From Methylophilus sp. (GTDB taxonomy: Bacteria > Pseudomonadota > Gammaproteobacteria > Burkholderiales > Methylophilaceae), in contig NZ_SSGF01000006.1 in NCBI RefSeq assembly GCF_008015755.1, positions 62,001 through 126,000 of the forward strand: 64,000 bases of DNA, given 5' to 3'. Below are positions 45,323 to 53,232 of this stretch, in pieces. Both the position numbers and the translations under genes were made by a program. Position 1 is the stretch's first letter. Each line of letters begins with the position of its first letter. The notes under the pieces were generated by a model. It searched no databases. It was given only the letters and a program-made list of their open reading frames with translations, and had not been told where the DNA came from.

Positions 45323-46418
45323 GGCTAATCTGCAACGACTCCAGCTTTAAGCCCACGGACTGTAAACTCATGGCCAATTGGCTGCGGCCAGACTGCATTT
45401 CTTTCAGTGACTGCGTCTCTGTTGGCTCGACGCGGACACTAAAACGACCATTCACCATGGTAATTTTGACCGAGACCTCGCCCAAGCGTGGCAACTGCAA
45501 GGTCAGGTCGCTCTGCAAGCTGTTTAACACCGGCGCATCTGCTGAGTGCGCCGAATTTTCCTGCTCATTCACCTGCCATTGCATGGTTTGCCCTGGCCAC
45601 ACTTCACCGTGCCAGACCACGCGCTGCTGCTCCAATACCTGCAACTGTTGCGCCACCATTTCAGGCGGCATAAAAGCAGGTTTATTCTGTGGTTCCTGTA
45701 GCAACTGATGCCAGGGGCGGCTGCCTAAGGTCGCTTCTTTCAGGTGTGACTCGTAAAACAAGCCTGAGCTATCCAAAGCATGTTTAAGGTCTTGTGCCAG
45801 CACTTGTGGCTTTTGCGGGCTATGGCTAACCACTGTTTGCGCCTGCAAGGCCGTGGTTTGTTGTTGAAACTCAGACGAACTCAACCAGCGCTGTAAGTTT
45901 TTTGCCGGTGGGCTTAGTTCAACCAGGCTCGCTTGCCCGGCAGCGGTTTTTGCCAGGGTTTGCAGATGCTCTTCATGCCCAGGCTGCGACATATCGGTTA
46001 ACAAAGCCGCCTCGCCTAATGGCATTTGACCGGCGCTCGCCTGGCTATGACCAGGCTGCAAGCCCCACTTAACCTGTGGCAGATTGTCTTTACCAGCGGC
46101 CGACTGGGCCAAGCCCATAAACTGCATATGCAAGGTTTGTTGTTGCGCCAGATAGGCTGGTAACTGCATCTGCACGGTGGCAGGTGGCTGGTTAGGCAGT
46201 TGGATTTGAACTTTGAATTGTGCCAGCTCTGAGGATTTGGCCGCACCTGCTTCTTTTTGCAGAATCAGGCCGGTAAACTGCATGCCGGGTCGCATGCGCT
46301 CCCACAACGGCGCTTCTGACTGCGTGCCTTCGACCGGCATGATCGAAGAAACTGCACGCAAGCTCTCTGTTTCACTGGCGATGACACGTGGTGAGAGAAC
46401 TTGCGGTATCGGTAACAT
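45279..46418 (-). CDS. FliK-like hook-length control family protein
   Basis: A 379-residue protein rich in Gln, Ala and Leu. The C-terminal part (WHGEVWPGQTMQWQVNEQENSAHSADAPVLNSLQSDLTLQLPRLGEVSVKITMVNGRFSVRVEPTETQSLKEMQSGRSQLAMSLQSVGLKLESLQIS) resembles the FliK C-terminal domain. It is distinct from the main fliK at 37499. Pairing with the overlapping flhX mirrors the FliK-FlhB partnership. Its function is inferred from this pairing; similar genes are often annotated only as hypothetical or hook-length control. Confidence 0.68.
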   Translation of the reverse strand: MLPIPQVLSPRVIASETESLRAVSSIMPVEGTQSEAPLWERMRPGMQFTGLILQKEAGAAKSSELAQFKVQIQLPNQPPATVQMQLPAYLAQQQTLHMQFMGLAQSAAGKDNLPQVKWGLQPGHSQASAGQMPLGEAALLTDMSQPGHEEHLQTLAKTAAGQASLVELSPPAKNLQRWLSSSEFQQQTTALQAQTVVSHSPQKPQVLAQDLKHALDSSGLFYESHLKEATLGSRPWHQLLQEPQNKPAFMPPEMVAQQLQVLEQQRVVWHGEVWPGQTMQWQVNEQENSAHSADAPVLNSLQSDLTLQLPRLGEVSVKITMVNGRFSVRVEPTETQSLKEMQSGRSQLAMSLQSVGLKLESLQISRDDSAEDRPQYAAG

Positions 46419-46751
46419 CTATAGGCCGTCCGGTGGGATGCGCGCATGCAATTGCGCATCAAAGATCATATCAGTAATGCGATGCATCACTGGATACAGC
46501 AAATTGCGGATTTCGCCATCATCGGCCAGAATCTTCTGTACCAAGGCCTGTTTACGGGCATTGAGCTCAGGGCTTAATGATTCGGATTCCAGGCGCATGG
46601 TTTGCTCCAGGCTTTTGACCACTTCGAGTTTGAGCATGTAAGACTGCTCCAGCTCTGTGACCTTTTCCCAGGCATTCTGTCGCGCCGCGATCAGCATTTG
46701 CTCCATGAGTTTTGCAGCAGATTCATAAGTATTAACTAATGCTTGTGACAT
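46419..46751 (-). CDS. fliT: Flagellar export chaperone FliT
   Basis: 110 residues from the ATG at 46751 (MSQALVNTYESAAKLMEQM); the track start at 46808 lies within fliS. It is a small helical protein, LIAARQNAWEKVTELEQSYMLKLEVVKSLEQ, with a C-terminal helix, in the position and size expected for FliT, the chaperone for FliD. It starts one base after the fliS stop. Sequence conservation of FliT is low, so the call rests partly on context. Confidence 0.78.
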   Translation of the reverse strand: MSQALVNTYESAAKLMEQMLIAARQNAWEKVTELEQSYMLKLEVVKSLEQTMRLESESLSPELNARKQALVQKILADDGEIRNLLYPVMHRITDMIFDAQLHARIPPDGL

Positions 46752-46752
46752 C

Positions 46753-47244
46753 TTAGGCTCCGGCAGTGGCCAAACGGTTAACTTGCAACTCGTGCGTTTT
46801 TTGGGCAACCATCTGCCCCAAAGACATATCCGCTTGCACTGGACGCGCAGTGGCTGATTTTTCCAGTGTTTCCCATGCGCTTTTCAATTCCATTAATAAT
46901 TGTTGAATTTCTTGCACTTTTTTCACATCCTGACGCACACTGGCTTCCATCAGGCTGCGTGTCATATATTGATAAAGCTGATCCAGGTTCTGGGCGATGT
47001 TGCCACCGGAACGCTTGTCCAGGCAGGCACGTAAGCCGCTATCGATGATGGTGACTGCTTGAGTCAGGTATTGTCCTTTTTTGGCAATATCGTGCTGGGC
47101 CATCGCTTGCTGGGCATGAATACAAGCTGAAATCGCACCGTCATACAGCATCACGATCAACTTCAAAGGGCTGGCATCTACCACACCGGTTTCCAACCCT
47201 ACGCTTGCATAAGCATTCACACCTAATTTCTTCATCCCGAACAT
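46753..47244 (-). CDS. fliS: Flagellin export chaperone FliS
   Basis: A 163-residue four-helix protein. ASPLKLIVMLYDGAISACIHAQQAMAQHDIAKKGQYLTQAVTIIDSGLRACLDKRSGGNIAQNLDQLYQYMTRSLMEASVRQDVKKVQEIQQLLMELKSAWE is the canonical FliS sequence. FliS binds the C-terminus of flagellin and prevents early polymerisation. It lies between fliD and fliT in the usual order. Confidence 0.94.
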   Translation of the reverse strand: MFGMKKLGVNAYASVGLETGVVDASPLKLIVMLYDGAISACIHAQQAMAQHDIAKKGQYLTQAVTIIDSGLRACLDKRSGGNIAQNLDQLYQYMTRSLMEASVRQDVKKVQEIQQLLMELKSAWETLEKSATARPVQADMSLGQMVAQKTHELQVNRLATAGA

Positions 47245-47325
47245 TTTTTACTCCTGAATTCTGCTTAAAAGCGCATGGTTTAAGATCATTTGCCAGCCGC
47301 TCACTGCAGAGATTGACCGCTTCAA

Positions 47326-48993
47326 CTAGTTGTTGGCGCTAATCGCAGCCAGTTGTGAAGTCAGGTTACTGCTTGTGCTCTGCAAGCTACTGAGCAAGGC
47401 ATCCAGCTTCGCATACTGTGCACGGTAACGTGCTTCAATCGCGGGCAGCTTGGCACTTATATCATCGGCCTTTTTGTTCAAATCTTTAATCGAACTTGAA
47501 ATACCATCGGTTTTTGTGGTCAATGCACCATCGGTATCCAGCCAGCCGTCTAGCAAGCTGCTGAGCTCGCCTGCCAGGCCTTTGCTAAAGGTCACCGTGC
47601 CACGACTGCCAGTGGCCGTGCCAGTGACACTCAATTGCAGCCCATAGCTGCCATTACCGGTCACGCCAGTCAGCACGGAACCCGTGGTATTGGCCGTCAC
47701 GCCGTTAATCGTCCCAATCGCATTGACGCCATTGCCGCCCAGTTGCGTAATATTCACCGCATAGGTGCCAGAGGCGGTTTCATCCTTGCTACTGATATAT
47801 GTCACTTGCGGATCAGTAGAGGTCGCCGATGGCGAGAATAACTTGGCCACATCACTCACATTGTTAGTAATGGCTTTTTGTAATTTAGTGCTATCCAGCG
47901 ATAGCGAACCATCTGACCCCATACTCACGCCGACATCGCTCAGGGTTTTATAGGTAGTGGCGGTGGGCGAAGAAGCCGATAACATCGACTTTAACTTGAC
48001 CATGATGTTGCGCGCCGTCGAATCTCCGAGCAAGGCACCATTCGCGCTCGACCCCGCCGATACAAACTTGGTCAGGTTGCGCATACTGGTATTCAGCGCG
48101 TTATAAGCGTCGACAAAGCTTTGTACCGAGCTTTGGATGGTATCCGTGTCCGTGCCCACACTCAGCGTATTACTGGCCGAGGTCACCGACTTCAGTGTCA
48201 AGGTAACACCCTGAATCACATCAGAGACGGTATTACTGGCTTTGCTGATGCTCATGCCATCTACATTGAGCAAAGCATTTTTTGCCGCGGTCATTTGCGT
48301 CATATTATTGCTACTGGCTACAGGATCATAGGCGAGCGCAGACAATCCGCCTGTATCGGTGTTGTTGCTATCATCATCGGCCACCGATACTTTGAGGCTA
48401 TTCACCTCGCCAGTGTCTTTAGAGGTAATCACCAGGCGATTGCCGGTACCATCATTGACAATAGACGCCGACACAGACGCGTTTTTGGCATTGATCGCAT
48501 CACGGATACCTGACAGCGTATTGTTGCTGCTGGTAATGTCTATGGTGATATCGGTTTTATCCGCATTCGCGGTAAATGAGGCAGGTGCCGTCCCAGCCGT
48601 ACCGAAAGAAATGGTGAGTTTGCCAGTGCCCACAATATCGGTCGCGCTGCTGTAAGCAGGCGATGCCAATTTTTGTGAGGTCGCCAGTTGCGTGACTGAC
48701 ACACTGTAGTTACCAAGCACCGCGGTGCCGTTGGCGGTGGCGCTGATGCTGGTCGCATCACTCGCAGTCACCGATTGCGCATTAAACTTGGCAGCAGTAG
48801 CCAATTTATCAACAGCCGTTTGAAACGTACTTAGCCCGCTCTTGAGCGTGCTATAGGCAGACAGCTTGGTGTTGTAAGACGATACTTTGGTTTTAATATC
48901 GGTAATGGGTTGCTGTTCCGCTTGCATCTGTGCCGTGACTAATGAGTCAATCGGCAGCCCGGATGCGCCTGTAGAGGATACAATCGATGCCAT
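47326..48993 (-). CDS. fliD: Flagellar filament cap protein FliD (HAP2)
   Basis: A 555-residue cap protein. The N-terminus MASIVSSTGASGLPIDSLVTAQMQAEQQPITDIKTKVSSYNTKLSAYSTLKSGLSTFQTAVDKL and the C-terminal coiled coil ISSSIKDLNKKADDISAKLPAIEARYRAQYAKLDALLSSLQSTSSNLTSQLAA match HAP2. The Ser/Thr-rich middle is typical. It caps the filament tip and guides flagellin folding. Being near the glycosylation locus, it may also be a target, but nothing in the sequence shows it. Confidence 0.93.
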   Translation of the reverse strand: MASIVSSTGASGLPIDSLVTAQMQAEQQPITDIKTKVSSYNTKLSAYSTLKSGLSTFQTAVDKLATAAKFNAQSVTASDATSISATANGTAVLGNYSVSVTQLATSQKLASPAYSSATDIVGTGKLTISFGTAGTAPASFTANADKTDITIDITSSNNTLSGIRDAINAKNASVSASIVNDGTGNRLVITSKDTGEVNSLKVSVADDDSNNTDTGGLSALAYDPVASSNNMTQMTAAKNALLNVDGMSISKASNTVSDVIQGVTLTLKSVTSASNTLSVGTDTDTIQSSVQSFVDAYNALNTSMRNLTKFVSAGSSANGALLGDSTARNIMVKLKSMLSASSPTATTYKTLSDVGVSMGSDGSLSLDSTKLQKAITNNVSDVAKLFSPSATSTDPQVTYISSKDETASGTYAVNITQLGGNGVNAIGTINGVTANTTGSVLTGVTGNGSYGLQLSVTGTATGSRGTVTFSKGLAGELSSLLDGWLDTDGALTTKTDGISSSIKDLNKKADDISAKLPAIEARYRAQYAKLDALLSSLQSTSSNLTSQLAAISANN

Positions 48994-49026
48994 TTCTTAA
49001 TCTCCCAACCGAATTTAAACGCAATA

Positions 49027-49371
49027 TCAGGCGGTCTGTCGTACCACCAGCCCGCGTAATTTATCCAGCGTTTTACTGATGGCTAACACTTCCTCATTGG
49101 GAATCTGGCGCAATACTTTTTGTGTTTCGGTATCGACCACTTTCACAATGATGCGTTCGCTATCATCGTCGATAGAAAACTCTATCGTTTGTAACGCTGG
49201 TGCTACATAATCATTTAACTTTTTGACAGCACCGGTCAACGCGGCTTTGTCATTCACATCAGCTGTCGCTTTATCAGCAGATGATTCAGCATATTTCACC
49301 AGCTTTAAACTACTGGCTGCCTGCACACCCTGTAAACCACCGCCTACACCATTAACAAATGAATCACTCAT
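49027..49371 (-). CDS. flaG: FlaG family protein
   Basis: A 114-residue protein of the FlaG family. The domain reads DKAALTGAVKKLNDYVAPALQTIEFSIDDDSERIIVKVVDTETQKVLRQIPNEEVLAISKTLDKLRGLVVRQTA, with the hallmark VKVVDxxTxxVLRQIPxEE. FlaG influences filament length in several bacteria. It lies between fliC and fliD, as commonly seen. Confidence 0.92.
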   Translation of the reverse strand: MSDSFVNGVGGGLQGVQAASSLKLVKYAESSADKATADVNDKAALTGAVKKLNDYVAPALQTIEFSIDDDSERIIVKVVDTETQKVLRQIPNEEVLAISKTLDKLRGLVVRQTA

Positions 49372-49394
49372 GATGTTGCTCCTTTACCTAGGCC

Positions 49395-49423
49395 AAATCC
49401 ACAGGGTCTAGGCCTGTGGATTT
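49395..49423 (-). terminator. Stem-loop between fliC and flaG
   Basis: AAATCCACAGG (49395-49405) and CCTGTGGATTT (49413-49423) form an 11-bp stem with a 7-base loop just after the fliC stop. The minus-strand end is only ATTT, so it may attenuate or protect the abundant fliC mRNA while letting some transcription reach flaG. Confidence 0.65.
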
Positions 49424-49442
49424 AGCGTTACCGTGTGATGGA

Positions 49443-50240
49443 TTAACCTCTCAGCAATGTCATCACTTGGTTAGGCAACTGGTTCGCTTGAGCCAGCATC
49501 GCAGTACCAGCTTGTTGCAGAATCTGTGCACGTGTCATCTTGGCTGTTTCTGAAGCAAAGTCAGCATCAGTGATACGTGACTTAGCAGCAGACATGTTCT
49601 CAGAAGCCACACCCAGGTTGCTGACCACTGAAGCAAAACGGTTTTGGTAAGCACCCAATGTCGCACGGCTGGTGTTCACTGTCGTCAGTTGTGCGTCAAT
49701 CGCTGTAATCGCAGATGATGCAGCAGCAGCTGAAGACAGGGAACCGGACAGAGAAGCTGCTGACACAGATGACACGCTAATCGTATCGCCACTGTCTGCA
49801 CCGATCTGGAAGTTATAACCAGCACCGAATGCAGCTTGACCGTTAAACTTGGTTGCAGTACCCAAACGTGTCAGTTCTGATTTCAGTTGTGAAAATTCTG
49901 TATCCAGGTTTGCACGGTCACCAGAGCTGTAAGAACCGTTAGCTGCTTGTACAGCCAGTTCACGCATACGTTGTAAGGCATCAGTTGCGCTGCTCAAACC
50001 ACCTTCTGCAGTTTGCAGGAAAGAGATCGCGTCGTTGGCGTTACGTGTTGCAACATCCATGCCGCGAACTTGTGAGTCCATACGGGTTGCAATCGCCATA
50101 CCAGCCGCATCGTCTTTAGCGCTGTTGATACGCAGACCAGAAGACAAGCGTTGAATAGAAGTATTCAGGCTGCCTTGTGAAGCGTTTAAGTTACGTTGTG
50201 CATTCAAGGATGCCAAGTTGGTGTTGATTACTGAAGCCAT
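49443..50240 (-). CDS. fliC: Flagellin FliC
   Basis: A 265-residue flagellin. The D0/D1 ends are conserved: MASVINTNLASLNAQRNLNASQGSLNTSIQRLSSGLRINSAKDDAAGMAI and RITDADFASETAKMTRAQILQQAGTAMLAQANQLPNQVMTLLRG. The variable middle is very short and serine-rich (SVSSVSAASLSGSLSSAAAASS, residues 156-176), offering several surface hydroxyls for O-glycosylation. AAGGAGAT precedes the ATG, and a sigma-28 promoter lies ~115 bases upstream. The genes beyond, on both strands, are glycosylation or phosphonate genes, so modification is likely. Confidence 0.95.
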   Translation of the reverse strand: MASVINTNLASLNAQRNLNASQGSLNTSIQRLSSGLRINSAKDDAAGMAIATRMDSQVRGMDVATRNANDAISFLQTAEGGLSSATDALQRMRELAVQAANGSYSSGDRANLDTEFSQLKSELTRLGTATKFNGQAAFGAGYNFQIGADSGDTISVSSVSAASLSGSLSSAAAASSAITAIDAQLTTVNTSRATLGAYQNRFASVVSNLGVASENMSAAKSRITDADFASETAKMTRAQILQQAGTAMLAQANQLPNQVMTLLRG

Positions 50241-50353
50241 GTTAAATCTCCTTTAGAGTCGTATATCCAGTTAAGTGTCAAATCGTCATATTACTTTCAA
50301 CGTTGATCGCTATTTACCACTTAATGTTTGCTATCTAGCGTTGTTAGTTGTGT

Positions 50354-50380
50354 TATCGACCGCTTCTGAAATTTCTTTAA
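50354..50380 (-). promoter_or_regulatory. Sigma-28 (FliA) promoter of fliC
   Basis: On the minus strand: TAAA, exactly 15 bases, GTCGATAA, differing from GCCGATAA at one position. It predicts a 5' leader of roughly 105 bases before the fliC ATG, which carries a good Shine-Dalgarno sequence. Confidence 0.85.
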
Positions 50381-50688
50381 TCCTTGTTGCAAATTTCTTT
50401 TTTCGATCAATCATGCACTTGAAACTATTTACGACCCCTTGCTGCAAATCTTTAGCCTTTTATCAAAAACGACACAAAATTGTTTATATCAATCTATTTT
50501 ACAAAAGGAGGCGCTGTCACCATTAACCGAGCTAAACAGAGATTCAGTCTTAATTCCGCTTTTAAAGCTTCCCCTTTAAAACCGTGCATCCTAGCCAGCA
50601 TGTCACACAAGATATAAGGCCAGTTTTCGGCGTTTATCTACAAATCATTCCCAGGCATAGCCAACGATAATCAGGCTATCCATTTCGC
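50381..50688. other. Intergenic stretch between fliC and the phosphonate operon
   Basis: About 308 bases, AT-rich, with no convincing gene. A 83-codon track ORF (50275-50526) lacks a start site and family resemblance. An AAAGGAGG at 50506-50513 is not followed by a start codon at usable distance. The rest presumably holds the upstream regions of the two divergent transcripts; I see no recognisable operator before the palindrome at 50689. Confidence 0.5.
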
Positions 50689-50706
50689 ATACCTTATATA
50701 AGGTAT
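50689..50706. promoter_or_regulatory. Perfect 18-bp palindrome ahead of the phosphonate operon
   Basis: ATACCTTATATAAGGTAT is a perfect inverted repeat with no spacer, ending 24 bases before the first ATG of the operon. Its centre TATATA could serve as a -10 box, so the palindrome may be an operator overlapping the promoter. The regulator is unknown. Confidence 0.55.
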
Positions 50707-50730
50707 CCAAAAAGACTAAAGGAGTTTTGC

Positions 50731-52029
50731 ATGGCATCAGTTTATGTAGGGATGACGGTAGACATCTTGCACCATGGCCATATCAATATTATTGAGCAGG
50801 CCAGAAAGTATGGCGACGTTACCATCGGCCTGTTATCAGACGCCGCGGTGGCAGACCATAAACGTCTGCCTTACCTGACTTATGAACAGCGCAAACAGAT
50901 CGTCAGCAATATTCGCGGCGTGGTGAACGTGGTGCCGCAGGAAGAATGGGACTACGCGCCTAACCTGCTCAAATACAAACCCGACATCATGGTGCATGGC
51001 GACGACTGGCTGGAAGGCCCATTGGTGCCCTACCGTGACCGTGCGCGTGCCGCCCTGGCTGAATATGGCGGCCATTTAATTGAGATTCCTTATACACGCG
51101 GCGTGTCTTCTAATGAAATGCTGGGCCAAATCCAGGCGCTGGGCACCACGCCGGATATTCGCCGCCGCACCCTGAAAAGATTACTCACGGTCAAACCGAT
51201 TTCGCGCTTTATTGAAGCGCACAACCCGATCTCTGCCCTGATTGCCGAACACGCCACCGCACAGCGCAATGGCAAAACCTGCCAGTTTGACGGCTTCTGG
51301 TCGAGCTCTTTGACTGACTCTACCGCCCGCGGCAAGCCGGATATTGAAGCGGTCGAAATCAACAGCCGTTTGTCGAATATTAATGACATTTTTGATGTCA
51401 CCACCAAACCTTTAATTATGGATGCTGACACCGGTGGCAAACTGGAGCACTTTGAACTCAATGTGCGCAGCATGGAACGCCTGGGCATTTCCGCCACCAT
51501 TATTGAAGACAAGATTGGTTTAAAAAAGAATTCTTTATTTGGCAATGAAGTGCCACAGTTACAGGACGAGATTGAGCCGTTTTGCGAAAAAATCATGGCA
51601 GGTCGTGCTGCGCGTGTCAGCGATGACTTTATGGTCATTGCCCGTATCGAGAGCCTGATTCTCGATAAAGGTATGGCAGATGCGGTGAAGCGCGCACAAG
51701 CCTATGTCGGTGCAGGCGTAGATGGCGTCATGATACACAGTCGCCAAAAGTCACCTGATGAAGTATTTGAGTTTGCCAAAATCTTTAAATCAGAGTTTCC
51801 GACCACGCCATTGGTGTGCGTCCCAACCAGTTACAACATGGTGACAGAAGAAGAATTGGCTTTACGTGGATTCAACCTGGTGATTTATGCCAACCACATG
51901 ATGCGCGCAGCTTATCCGGCCATGCAAAATGCGGCGATAGAAATCCTTAAAAATGGCAGGACCGCAGAAATCGAATCCAACCTGATGTCGATTAACGATG
52001 TGCTGGAACTGATTCCAGGCACCAAATAA
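50731..52029 (+). CDS. aepX: Cytidylyltransferase-phosphoenolpyruvate mutase fusion
   Basis: A 432-residue two-domain protein. Residues 1-140 are a TagD/GCT-type cytidylyltransferase: VYVGMTVDILHHGHINIIEQARKYG with the HxGH motif, and PYTRGVSSNEML in place of RTxGISTT. Residues ~155-430 are a PEP mutase: FDGFWSSSLTDS, PLIMDADTGG, and IIEDKIGLKKNSLFG, an exact EDKX5NS signature that separates PEP mutases from isocitrate-lyase relatives. The mutase makes phosphonopyruvate from PEP; the other half should activate a phosphonate as a CMP ester. Nucleotidyltransferase-PEP mutase fusions are known. AAGGAG lies 8 bases before the ATG. It heads the operon. Confidence 0.92.
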   Translation: MASVYVGMTVDILHHGHINIIEQARKYGDVTIGLLSDAAVADHKRLPYLTYEQRKQIVSNIRGVVNVVPQEEWDYAPNLLKYKPDIMVHGDDWLEGPLVPYRDRARAALAEYGGHLIEIPYTRGVSSNEMLGQIQALGTTPDIRRRTLKRLLTVKPISRFIEAHNPISALIAEHATAQRNGKTCQFDGFWSSSLTDSTARGKPDIEAVEINSRLSNINDIFDVTTKPLIMDADTGGKLEHFELNVRSMERLGISATIIEDKIGLKKNSLFGNEVPQLQDEIEPFCEKIMAGRAARVSDDFMVIARIESLILDKGMADAVKRAQAYVGAGVDGVMIHSRQKSPDEVFEFAKIFKSEFPTTPLVCVPTSYNMVTEEELALRGFNLVIYANHMMRAAYPAMQNAAIEILKNGRTAEIESNLMSINDVLELIPGTK

Positions 52030-52053
52030 CCGTCACCACATAAGCGGAGCATC

Positions 52054-53232
52054 ATGATGATACCAGCCGAGGCATTTTTAAGCGCATTACAAACCGAGCA
52101 GGTGCAGTTTTTTGCCGGTGTGCCAGACTCACTGCTCAAAGAGTTGTGCGCCTGCTTTTCAGACACGCTGGCGACAGGTCAGCATGTGATTGCTGCCAAC
52201 GAAGGCGGCGCAATTGGCCTGGCGATTGGTCATTACCTGGCCACGCATCAGCCTGCGCTGGTCTATATGCAAAACTCCGGCCTGGGCAATGTGATCAACC
52301 CGATTGTGTCACTGGCAGATCCACAGGTGTATGGCATTCCGATGTTGCTGGTGGTTGGCTGGCGCGGTGAACTCAATGCGCAAGGTGAACAAATCCATGA
52401 TGAACCGCAGCACGTAAAACAGGGCCAGATTACCTTGTCACAACTTGATGTGCTGGGCTTACCTTATCAAGTGATGGCCGAGGACATAGCCACGGCGCAT
52501 GCGCAAATCAACACCTTATTGCAGCAAGCGATGACTCGCCAAGGTCCGGTCGCATTGGTGGTGCGCAAGCAAAGTTTTGCGCCGTATAAATCGGTGAAAA
52601 CAAGCACGGCCCCCGCCTCAACCCTGGCAGATAAATTACCCGTGCTGCACAGCCGTGAACAGATGATTGAACAAATTGTGTCTGCCTTGCCAGAAGAGGC
52701 TGCCGTGGTAGCGACCACCGGCATGGCCTCACGTGAACTATTTGAACTGCGCAAAGCGCAACAGGCCGGACACGGCCGTGACTTTCTCACCGTTGGCGGC
52801 ATGGGCCATGCCTCGCAAATTGCCTGTGGCATTGCGCTGGCACAACCAGAGCGACAAGTGGTGTGTATTGATGGCGATGGCGCCCTGCTCATGCATATGG
52901 GCAGCCTCACCATCAGTGCCCAGCAGGCGAACTTGCTGCACATTGTGCTGAACAATGGCGCGCATGACTCCGTGGGTGGTCAACCCACAGTAGCTGCACA
53001 ATTGACACTGGCTGAGATTGCCAGTGCCGCAGGCTACGGGCAGGTCTACAGCGTGTCTGGCACAGAATCATTAAACACTGCCTTGCAACAAGCCCTGGTC
53101 AGTGGCAAAAGCAGTTTTATTGAAGTGCTATGCCGTAAAGGGGCGCGGGCTGACCTGGGTCGCCCGACGCGCACCCCGGCCCAAAACAAACAAGATTTCA
53201 TGCAGTTTTTAACCGAGGTGGAATATGCCTGA
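52054..53232 (+). CDS. aepY: Phosphonopyruvate decarboxylase
   Basis: A 392-residue ThDP-dependent enzyme. The N-terminus has VQFFAGVPDSLLKELCACFSD and AANEGGAIGLAIGHYLAT with the catalytic Glu. The ThDP-binding motif is GDGALLMHMGSLTISAQQANLLHIVLNNGAHDSVGGQPT. It converts phosphonopyruvate to phosphonoacetaldehyde, the irreversible step that pulls the PEP mutase reaction forward. It lies 24 bases after the mutase gene and overlaps the transaminase gene by 8 bases. Confidence 0.93.
   Translation: MMIPAEAFLSALQTEQVQFFAGVPDSLLKELCACFSDTLATGQHVIAANEGGAIGLAIGHYLATHQPALVYMQNSGLGNVINPIVSLADPQVYGIPMLLVVGWRGELNAQGEQIHDEPQHVKQGQITLSQLDVLGLPYQVMAEDIATAHAQINTLLQQAMTRQGPVALVVRKQSFAPYKSVKTSTAPASTLADKLPVLHSREQMIEQIVSALPEEAAVVATTGMASRELFELRKAQQAGHGRDFLTVGGMGHASQIACGIALAQPERQVVCIDGDGALLMHMGSLTISAQQANLLHIVLNNGAHDSVGGQPTVAAQLTLAEIASAAGYGQVYSVSGTESLNTALQQALVSGKSSFIEVLCRKGARADLGRPTRTPAQNKQDFMQFLTEVEYA

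Noticed and set aside
50275-50526. 83-codon ORF upstream of fliC
   Set aside because: No ribosome-binding site at its start, no recognisable family, and it overlaps the fliC promoter; it looks like chance.
50660-50690. Possible sigma-28 promoter before the phosphonate operon (CAAA-N15-GCCAACGATAA)
   Set aside because: The -10 half has a three-base insertion (GCCAACGATAA) and the -35 is CAAA, so it does not fit the TAAA-N15-GCCGATAA pattern seen at flgM, flgK and fliC.
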